64,000 nucleotides of DNA from Alopecurus myosuroides (lineage: Eukaryota > Streptophyta > Magnoliopsida > Poales > Poaceae), in contig CM054062.1 in NCBI GenBank assembly GCA_028641055.1, positions 238,486,528-238,550,527 of the forward strand. The letters are read 5' to 3'. Under the pieces are notes generated by a model, which was not told the DNA's origin, searched no databases, and saw only the letters and a program-made list of their open reading frames with translations. This document shows positions 54,859 to 64,000 of the stretch, piece by piece; position 1 is the stretch's first letter; every line of letters starts with the position of its first letter. A program made the position numbers and the translations under genes.

Positions 54859-57423
54859 ATGCCGCCAACAAGGAGCAACCCGCCTGAACCACCTCCGATC
54901 ACGGAGCTGTTGACTCAGATGACTCAGGTCGTGGCTCAGATGGCCCAGTTTCAGGCTAACCAGCACAACAACCAGAATGCTCCATGGGTCAGTATCAAGG
55001 AGTTCCTCAGTATGGGTCTGAGAGCTTTCGTGGCACCACGTGAGCCTCTGGATGCTGATGACTGGATCCGGGAGATGGCCAGGGCTCTGCACATTGCTCA
55101 CGTTGCTGAGGAAGACAAAGTCAACTATGCCACCTACCTACTGAAGGGTCAGGCAGCTACTTGGTGGGAGAACTACCAGACCATGAGAGCTGGCTATCCT
55201 ATCACCTGGGGATGTTTCAAGGATGCCTTCCTGAAGCACCACATCCCAGATGGTCTCATGGAAAGGATGCGTGAAGAGTTTTGCTCTCTTAAGCAAGGCA
55301 AGCTGGACGTCATTGGCTATCAGAATGAGTTCAATCGTCTCGTTCTATACGCTGGTGATGAGGTGTCCACTGAAGCTAAGAAGATGGCAAGGTTCCGCCG
55401 AGGTTTTAACCCGGAACTGAAGTACGCTCTCACCAACATCAAGTGCAAGGACTTCGAGGAGCTCGTGAACACCGCGCTCAATGAGGAAAATGGGCGCAAG
55501 GCGTTCGAGGATTCTCGCAAGCACTCGCGTGAGGGTGGTTCCTCCTCCAACATGACCACCCCTCCGCAGAAGCGCCGCATCTGGGTGCCAAATGCTGCTG
55601 TCACTCGGGCTCCTTATGCCCAAGCTTCTCCAGGCTTTGCTCCCCGCCCACCCAACCCATCTCAGATGCAGAGTCAGAGGGTTCCAATGGGGCAGCCAAG
55701 GCCAGGTCCTCCTCGTGTCGTCACTTGCTACAAATGCAAGGAAACTGGACACTACGCTGATAAGTGCACTCAGAGGCAGCTACCTCCACCTCCTCGCCCC
55801 AACACCAACCAGGCAATGGTGCGTGCTCCTCCGGCTAAAGCCTTCAACTCCAACAACAGGCCTGTCGGGAGGACCGCGAGGGTGAATCATATCAAGGCCG
55901 ACAAAGCTGAGGAAGCTGCTGACGTCGTTCTCGGTATATTACCCGTAAACTCTTTTCCAGCTAAAGTGTTGTTTGATACCGGAGCATCGCATTCTTTTGT
56001 GTCAAAGATCTTTGCAAAAGCATACAACCTAGTTCTGGTTCCACTAAGCAATCAAATGACTGTTCACTCTCCGGGACCGCAAATGTTGACTTCCAAGATA
56101 AGTAAGGACAATCAGATCCTAATTGGAGGCCGCATATTCCTTGCTTCACTCATGTTGCTGGGAAATTCTGACATTGATGTCATTCTGGGCATGGATTGGT
56201 TGAAGACCCACAAAGCTAAAATTGACTGTGCTCAAAAGTCAATAACTCTCTCTCACCCTTCTGGCCAGATAGTCTATTCTCCATATGAATCAAGTTTTGT
56301 TCAGCTGTTCAACCTCGATGCTAAACCTCTTCCTGCAATTGAGAATGTTCCGGTGGTTTGTGAATTCCCTGACGTCTTTCCAGAAGAGTTGCCAGGGATG
56401 CCTCCGGACAGAGCAGTTGAGTTCGTGATCGAGCTTGAACCAGGTACTGCTCCAATCTCTAAGCATCCATACAAGATAGCTCCTCCTGAACTGAAATTGT
56501 TGAAGGAGCAAATCGATATGTACATGGAGAAAGGTTACATTCAGCCTAGTTCCTCCGCTTGGGGTTGCCCAACTCTGTTTGTTGCCAAGAAGGATCAAAC
56601 AAAGAGACTCGTGGTTGACTATCGTCCTCTCAACGAGAAAACCATCAAAAACAAGTATCCAATTCCTCGTATCGATGATCTTTTTGATCAACTTGCTGGA
56701 GCCTCAATATTCTCAAAGTTGGACTTGAGGATGGGTTACCATCAAATAAAGATCAGAAAGGAAGATATTCCAAAAACAGCTTTCACCACTCGGTACGGTC
56801 TATATGAATACACCGTCATGTCCTTTGGTCTCACCAATGCACCGGCGACCTTCTCTAGACTTATGAATTCTGTCTTCCATGAATACCTCGACAAGTTCGT
56901 TGTGGTATATCTCGATGACATTCTGGTCTACTCCAAATCCGAGGAAGAGCATGGAGAACACCTTCGTCTCACTCTCATGAAACTTCGCGAGCATCGTCTA
57001 TATGCCAAATTCTCCAAGTGTGAGTTCTGGATTCCAGAAGTTGCTTACCTTGGTCATATCATCTCTGCCAAAGGCATAGCCATTGACCCAGAAAAGGTTA
57101 AGGCAATTGTTGATTGGAAACCTCCTAAGACGGTGAAGCAAGTCAGAAGTTTTCTTGGCTTGGCTAGCTATTGTCGTCGTTTCGTCCAAAACTTCTCCAA
57201 GATTGCCAAACCTCTCACTGATCTCACAAAGAAGGACAAGAAGTTTGTTTGGACTCCACAATGTGATGAAAGTTTCAATCTCCTGAAGACTAAACTCACT
57301 TCTACTCCAGTTCTGGTTGGCCCAGATACTACCAAACCTTTCCAGATATTATGCGATGCATCTCTCCAAGGTCTAGGTGCAGTTCTTATGCAAGAACGTC
57401 AAGTTATGCTTCACGTCAATTGA
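54859..57423 (+). pseudogene. Gag-protease-RT, internal copy 2, truncated in RNase H by a 7-bp deletion
   Basis: An 854-codon frame runs through gag, zinc knuckle, protease (DTGAS) and RT (YLDD), showing that gag and pol are one ORF in this family. It fails at 57405/57406 in RNase H: seven bases (GTGGCTT) present in copy 1 are absent between AAGTT and ATGC, and the new frame stops at 57423. The deletion is bounded by TT repeats, as in slippage. Upstream of that point no lesion was seen. Confidence 0.92.
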
Positions 57424-59240
57424 ATCCACATGAGCAAAACTATCCCACTCATGACCTAGAACTTGCAGCAGTTGTGTTTGCCCTCAAGAAATGGAGGCAA
57501 TACTTGTTGGGTAACAAAACTGAAATCTTTTCCGATCATAAGAGTCTGAAATACATCTTCACTCAACCAGATCTAAACCTCAGGCAAAGGAGATGGATTG
57601 AAAAGATTAAAGACTTTGATCTCACCATTTCTTACACTCCAGGCAAGGCTAATGTTATGGCCGATGCTCTCAGTCGCAAGTCATATTGCAATAATCTCAT
57701 GATCATGGAAAGCCAACCTCCACTTCATGAAGAATTCCAGAAGCTGAACCTTGGTCTTGTTCCTCAAGGTTATCTTGCTAGCTTGACAACTAGTCCAACT
57801 CTCGAGGACAAGATTCGTTCTGAACAACTTCGTGATGCTGAAATCAAGAAGATTGTAGAGCACATCAAAGAAGGCAATGATAAATTCAAGTCCTTCTCAA
57901 TTGATGAAAAGGGAACTGTGTTCTTCGAAGGACGCATTGCAGTTCCTCAGATTCAAAGTCTCAAAGATATCATTCTCAAGGAGGCTCATGAAACTCCTCT
58001 CTCCATCCACCCTGGAAGTACAAAGATGTACCAGGATCTCAAGACTCTGTATTGGTGGCCTGGCATGAAACGTGAAATTGCTCAATACGTTTCTGAATGC
58101 GACATTTGTCAACGTGTTAAGGCAGTCCATCAGAAAACAGCCGGTCTACTCCAACCTCTGAAAATTCCTGAGTGGAAGTGGGACATGATTGAAATGGACT
58201 TCGTCACTGGTTTTCCAAAGTCCAAAAAGGGCAACGATGCAATCTTCGTTGTTATTGATCGTCTCACTAAGGTAGCTCACTTCTTTGCTGTGAAAGAAAC
58301 AATCTCAGCTAGCCAGTTAGTAGAGCTCTACACAGCAGGGATCGTTCCTCTTCATGGTGTTCCATTGGAAATAAGCTCAGACCGTGGAAGCATATTCACT
58401 TCTCATTTCTGGAAAAGCTTTCAAGATGCATTGGGCACCAAACTTCTGTTCAGCACAGCTTATCACCCTCAGTCTCAGGGGAAAGTCGAAAGAGTCAATC
58501 AGATTCTCGAGGATATGCTCAGAGCATGTGGTCTCTCCTTTGGCATGAAATGGGAGGATTGCCTTCCATATGCTGAATTCTCCTACAACAACAGCTTCCA
58601 GGCAAGCCTAGGTATGGCACCATTTGAAGCACTCTATGGCCGCAGATGCAGGAGTCCAATCAATTGGTCTGGAGCTGGTGAACGTTCACTCTTAGGCCCT
58701 GACATTGTTAAGGAAGCCGAGGAGAAAGTTCGTATCATTCGTGACAATCTCAAGATTGCTCAGTCTCGTCAGAAGAGCTACTATGACAGCAAGCACCGTG
58801 ATATGGTCTATGCACCTGGTGACAAGGCATATCTCCGTGTAACTCCTCTCAGAGGCACTCATCGTTTTGGTGTGAAAGGAAAGCTTGCACCAAGATACAT
58901 TGGTCCTTTCAACATTCTCTCAAGGCGGGCAGAAAATGCCTATCGTCTTGAACTTCCAGAAAAACTATCCAAGGTGCACGATGTGTTCCACGTGTCACAG
59001 CTCAAGAAGTGTTTCAAAGATCCAGATCGTGCAGTTGATCATGATTCCATTGAACTGCAAGATGATCTCTCTTATGAGGAGCAACCTATTCGAATTCTCG
59101 ATGAGACCGAGCGTAAGACTCGCAACAAGAGCACCAAGTTCTTGAAAGTGCAGTGGTCGCATCATTCCGATAAAGAGGCAACGTGGGAGACCGAAGAGGA
59201 TCTTCGCAAGAAGTATCCGGACCTTTTCGTTTCTCAGTAA
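57406..59240 (+). pseudogene. RNase H remainder, integrase and chromodomain, internal copy 2
   Basis: Downstream of the 7-bp deletion the original frame is open to TAA 59238-59240. It carries the RNase H end ([15 protein letters not shown]), HHCC finger, DDE integrase and chromodomain as in copy 1. A few residue changes occur, e.g. GKVERVNQ for GQVERVNQ next to the catalytic Glu. Without the upstream frame it lacks a native start. Confidence 0.9.
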
Positions 59241-59278
59241 GGAATCTCGGGGCGCGATTCCTTCAAGGGGGGGCGTTT

Positions 59279-62200
59279 TGTAACATCCCAAGTATGAAAA
59301 TACCCCTAGAATGTTTGATTTCCTGTTTAATCAAAGTATTGCATCATGTCATCATGTTTATTCCCTTGTTTCCATTTGTTACTATTTGTTTTGCTTCTGT
59401 TTTTATTCTGTTTTCATAATTGAATTTCAAACAAATTCAAATGATGTGTTTCATACTTGTCATGTTACAATATTTCTCAAATAAAAATTGCAATCCAAAG
59501 TCTCATTTTATTTCCAATCATTCCATAATGAATCAACTAATAAAATGGTGCTTTTATTTCAATTAAGTAATCCCAAATTGCTTTCAAATTCAAAGCATCT
59601 TCAAACAGCACCTCATTTGAAAATTATAAAAATACCAAACAAATTCTAATCACATATGTTCTATTTAATCAATAGGGGTCACCCTAATAAAAACATTGTT
59701 TCCAATATTAATCAATTAATTATCAACTTATTCAAATTCAAACCAAAAACTTTCAAACAGTACCCATTTTTGAAAATTATGAAATTACAAAACAAATATA
59801 CTCATTGTTTCCAATTAAAGTTATTTGGGTCACCCTATTTAAAATTTTGGTTTCAATAATCATTTTTAATACTCAAATCATCCAAATATGAATTAATTCC
59901 AAACAGCACCAAAATTCAAATGTTTTTGAATTCCAAATTTGGTTTTTGGTTGTAGTTGACCTAAACAGCACACCCAAATTTTTTCAAAATTTTAGCAAAC
60001 TCTAAACCTATCTATTTCTTCCATTTCCATTTGCTACAAAAAAAAACTGCAAAACAAAAAAAAAATAGAAAAAAGAAAAACGCAGCGCGCGCGGCAGCTA
60101 ACCTAGCGGCCCAGCCCACTAACCTACCGCAGATGGCCCGGTACCCCTTCGCGCGCTGCCGCCCCCGTCGTCTCGCAGTACGGCAGCCATCTCCGTGGTG
60201 CCACGGCGGCAGCGCACGGCAGCGACGGCCAGGAGCTCACCTATCCCCCTATAAGACCCCCTAGGGCACAGCGCGCAGCCCTAGAACCCTAGGCTCCTGT
60301 TTCCCTCGAGGCCGCCGCCGTTACCCTCTCCTCTCGCCGCGTTTCCTCTCTCTCTGCCGCCACTCGCCGGAGTTCTTCTCTGAATCCTCGATGGCATCCA
60401 CCTATCCCGTGCACCTCCTTCCTCGCTGATCACAGAAACCAAACCACCACCTCCCCAGCTCTCGTTTGGACACCGCAGCTTCCCGGGAGATCAACCGCAC
60501 CGCCGCAGCCATCTACGACGTCGCCGCCGGCCGCACCCCCCTCGAACCTCTGCTTCCCACGACAACGGTGGTGAGCCTCCTCTGTTCTCCACCTTCTCCC
60601 TGTCCACTCTCTGTCCACCCCGCAACACTTCGGTCCGCACACCCACGCCCTGCATCGAGCACAACCACGGCAGCATCCACGGCACGCCGCCGTCCGCCGG
60701 GGTTTTGGTTTCTGTCAGGTTCAGGTTTTCGCGCGTCAGTTAAAATCTCAGATCCACGAACAACACCTCAACCTCACTGCGTATCGGTATCTGACAACGA
60801 ACTGAAAACACCGCACTGGTTACAGTGCGTTGCGCGCACGGGCAGGTTCCAGGATCGAGTCCTGGCTCTCCCCCGGGAGAAATCCCACTTTTTTTGCCCG
60901 CAGCGCTGACAGGGAGGGCCCCCTGTCAGCCACACCGTGTCCATGCAAGCGTCCAGTGGCCCAGTGGCCCACTCGCAGTGGCCAGGGTAGGCCCCTGTGC
61001 GGTAACAAAAGTTTTAAAAAATTTCTGTGTTGAAAACAAGTCCTTTTATTTAACAGATTAGTCCCTAAACTTAAAAAGCTTATAACTTTTATTTTATAAC
61101 TCCAAATAATGAAAATAAAATATGTGTGCTGGTCTAAATTTAATTATCTACCTATTGGTAGCATTTGTTTCCTGTTTTGAATTTTCAAAATGCAATTCAA
61201 ATTTGAATTCAAATAATTCAATTGCAATTTGCTAAAATTCATAACTAATTCATTCTTAATCCAAATAATGCAAATAAAATATGTTTTCCATGCTATTTCA
61301 AATAACCTTTTCAAATATAAATTTTGTTTCATGTTTTGAATAATTTAAATTGCCTAAATAATTTAATCCTTGTTTAATTCATTTAAATTTGCAAAAATCA
61401 TAACTTGCTCAAATTAAATTATTTTTGAACATGCAAAATATGTTTTCAAACCATCAAAGTATAAACTTTTCAACTATGAATTTGAATTTATGTTTTGAAC
61501 AAATAAAATTCAAATAATATTCAAACTTGTTTTAAATTCATTTAAAACTTGTTTAATATTGTTTAAGTCATAATAAATTCATCCTAACTCCTATTTCAAT
61601 ATTTGAAACATGTAATCCAACTAAAATTTGGTATTCTTTTCAAATATGAATTTTGTTATTTGTTTTGAGCATTTTAAGTTGATGAAAACAACAAATACTT
61701 GTGTGACATCTTTAAGTAACCAAAAATTTCCAAACTTAATAAATGATTTCCAAACTTGTTAAGATTCCTTTTCCCACTTGCATCTATTGTTGTTATTTTG
61801 TTATTATCATCATGCATGCATCATGCTAAGCAAACTTTCACATGGTAGTCAATTATAGATCATTTGTTTCCACTTAATTCATGGACCTTTTCCATATGCA
61901 ATCTCATTGCATATGGGTCCATTTAAATTGTGTTACCATGTCACTTAGTTTATTTTGATGCATCTATTAAATTGACATGCATCATCCCATGATTGTGCAC
62001 TATGCCATGATATTGATTGTTTATATTTCTGTCTTGTTTGTTTGCTTCTTCTCGGATAGACGACGACGTTGAGACCGACGATCTTTACGACACCCCTTCT
62101 GAGGATCTAGCTCAGTACCGGGCTGCTGAGTTTGCAGGCAAGTTATCACTCACATGAACCATTGTGTTCCTTTCAACATTGGTTACCGATACTTTCCGTT

Positions 62201-63901
62201 GTCTATTCCTGCTAAGCCATAGTAGTAGTTGTTTCTGTTACGAACCTATCACATGAATCCCCTAACCCTGATATTGCCTCACCTCCACTCCTACAACCCT
62301 ATTGATTGAGCCAGTGTCTTACTAGCATGCTTAGGTTGTTTTGCTCGAGTCTGTTACCCGTTACTTTCGGTTACTATATTTTTATTATGTTCTGGGGGCT
62401 CGATGTTTAATCAATCAATCATGCTAATGTTATTGTTAAATAATAATTTGATGATAAGGCACCGGCAGGAGGCCCTGTGTGGTTTTGAGGCCTGCTAGTG
62501 TCGACCCTAATAGGAAAAGGGTCTTGTCTACTGATCCATGATGAGCGCACTACCCGCATGTGGGAAGCGAGTATGGGCGCCCCCCTCAATTTGATTCGAT
62601 TCGCATCTCGTCCAAATCGCCTCATTTAGTTCGTGTTTTCCATTTTCCGCATGCATGTTTTTGCGAGCCCAGCGCAGGGTGGAACTTTTGTAGTCGGCAT
62701 ATAGGGGGACACGTTCTTAGAGTGCTATGAGGGTCCCTTTTCTTCGGGGCTCGATTAGCCGTGCGCCCAAGGTGCTTTGGGCTTGATGCGAAGAAGAGTT
62801 GAGTTGTGTTGAGTGCCCCGCTTGGTGGGAGGCATCCCATCTGGCGGGTTATTCATACGTGTACGGCCAAAATGGGTGCAACCCTGCAGGGATAATCTTC
62901 TCGAGAAGCCGTGTTTTCCGCGGTTATGGTTAACTTGGTCATAGTACTGGCTAACAAGTACTCAGGACAACTTAAACCTAATAATTCACAATCTCACACC
63001 CCATGATTAACAACTTGACTAGTAATAGGATTATTGACACAATAACTTGATTCATCTTTAATCCAACTGTGTGAGTTATCCTCGGATTGCTTCTTTGGAT
63101 AATGGGCGAGATTCAGGATGGGTTTGCTTGAAGTTATCTTTCAGTTGGTTACAATACTCGATCTTGTCTCCTTTCTGTTAGTTGGAAGTTGTAGTTTTCT
63201 GTAGTTGGTTAGCGCAGCCAGTTGCAGCATCTTTTATATCCCCTTCCTTCCGTTGAACCCAAGGCATCTGTGCTTGGTGTTGACGGGTTACACTTTGGTG
63301 AACTGTGAGTCTTGCTTGCCAGTACTTGGATGTACTGACCCCTTTGGGGCTGTGGTTTCCGCAGACTACGCTTACGAGGATCCAGGTGACGGCTACTACG
63401 TGGAGTTTGACGAGGCTGCTGACGAGTAGGTAGCGGACCTGGGCAGGATCCGAGACTACGTGGATGGGCTCCGTCTTTCTTTCAGTTCCCGGCTTCTTAA
63501 GCCTATTTGGATTTGTCTGTACTCAGGCCCTTTGAATGCTTCCGCTGAGATGTAATGGTGTTAAGTTGGGACATGTGTCCTCTGGATGATTGTATTTGCT
63601 ATCTCTGCTCTAGTGAGAGCTATTTGCAACTTATTTCAATCTTTTGTGTCATAGAGATATGTTGTGTTATCATCTTGTTCAACGCCGTTGACGTATCATG
63701 TGTGTATGGTATGAAGTACGTCAATGGTAGTGTCCTGATTTCTACGGGATAGTTTACATCGACGGTGAATAGTAAGGATTGGTTGTCACACATAAGTGTT
63801 GGCCTACTCGTAAGAGGTGCGGGAGCCGGTAAGCCCCGTAATCCAATCAAAATACTGTTCAGTTCGTACGGTGAGTATCCTCTAGAAGTCCGGGTGCGAC
63901 A
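59279..63901 (+). repeat. LTR 3 of the chromovirus array (4623 bp)
   Basis: Preceded by the polypurine tract of copy 2 and followed by element B sequence rather than a primer-binding site, so it is the outer 3' LTR. TATA box 60250-60255, tRNA-like arm 60849-60865, acidic blocks 62060-62137 and 63365-63429. Confidence 0.93.
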
Positions 63902-64000
63902 TATGCCCATATTATCCTTTCTAAAGGACGGCACCTTGCCAGGTGATGAGGTTACCGCGAGGCAAATCCAGAGAAGATCCAAAGGCTATACTATCTTCAG
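63902..64000 (+). pseudogene. Element B pol, continuation after the array (linker before integrase)
   Basis: The frame reads MPILSFLKDGTLPGDEVTAR then QIQRRSKGYTIF to the window edge, the stretch that in Tat-lineage pol follows the TPSWA motif seen just left of the array at 38380-38395. It is the right half of the disrupted pol. Integrase and the 3' LTR of B, and then the ends of element A and of the Athila-type element, should lie to the right. Confidence 0.85.

Larger units (their letters stand above)
38396..63901 (+). mobile_element. Tandem chromovirus (Tekay/Del-type Ty3/Gypsy) array: LTR-internal-LTR-internal-LTR
   Basis: Three near-identical LTRs (38396-43017, 48844-53458, 59279-63901) separate two near-identical internal regions (43018-48843, 53459-59278); the repeat period is about 10.44 kb. 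Both flanks are element B pol (left ...TPSWAL, right MPILSFLKDG...), so the whole array occupies one insertion site. The flanking 5-mers are TCTGC (38391-38395) and TATGC (63902-63906), a 4/5 match to a target duplication. The lineage is set by gag CCHC, protease DTGAS, RT YLDD, integrase and a C-terminal chromodomain, with an initiator-Met-type primer site. Confidence 0.92.

Overview
This is grass nuclear DNA, most likely Triticeae (wheat, barley or Aegilops type). The evidence is split genes with GT-AG introns, GC-rich 5' exons, Stowaway miniature elements starting CTCCCTCCG, and nested Ty3/Gypsy elements of Athila, Tat and chromovirus type filling about 78% of the window. Nothing looks bacterial or organellar.

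The left 14 kb is a gene island. It holds the last exon of one NPF (NRT1/PTR family) peptide transporter (1-215), then a complete five-exon paralogue (1340-4699, 589 aa). Next are an intronless DYW-class pentatricopeptide repeat gene on the minus strand (5324-7258, 644 aa) and a complete five-exon GID8 homologue on the minus strand (7853-11818, 226 aa). GID8 is a LisH-CTLH subunit of the CTLH/GID E3 ligase. The two NPF copies and their 3' flanks form a tandem duplication with a period near 4.48 kb. The GID8 introns carry a Stowaway element and an 846-bp Mutator-like element with long terminal inverted repeats and a perfect 9-bp target duplication. From 11.8 to 14.1 kb there is no convincing gene.

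From 14.1 kb to the end is a four-level retrotransposon nest. (0) An Athila-lineage element on the minus strand (14395-20479) keeps its 3' LTR, the Athila ORF and the protease but has no RT or integrase; it abuts an older LTR fragment. (1) Element A, Tat lineage, plus strand (20480-31842), has a decayed gag-pol and antisense multi-exon ORFs. (2) Element B, Tat lineage, plus strand, starts at 31843 and interrupts A. (3) Inserted in B's pol is a 25.5-kb array of one Tekay/Del-type chromovirus family with structure LTR-internal-LTR-internal-LTR (38396-63901). B's pol resumes at 63902, which proves the nesting.

The most interesting part is the chromovirus array. Its LTRs are about 4.6 kb and laid out like a gene: TATA box, GC-rich leader, AT-rich intron-like tract, and two short exon-like blocks that join in frame across a GC-AG intron to give a very acidic C-terminus. 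Each internal region also has an intact 271-codon ORF of unknown function before gag. The two gag-pol copies are each broken by one different frameshift. A second notable signal is an in-frame UAG at the same point between protease and RT in both Tat elements.
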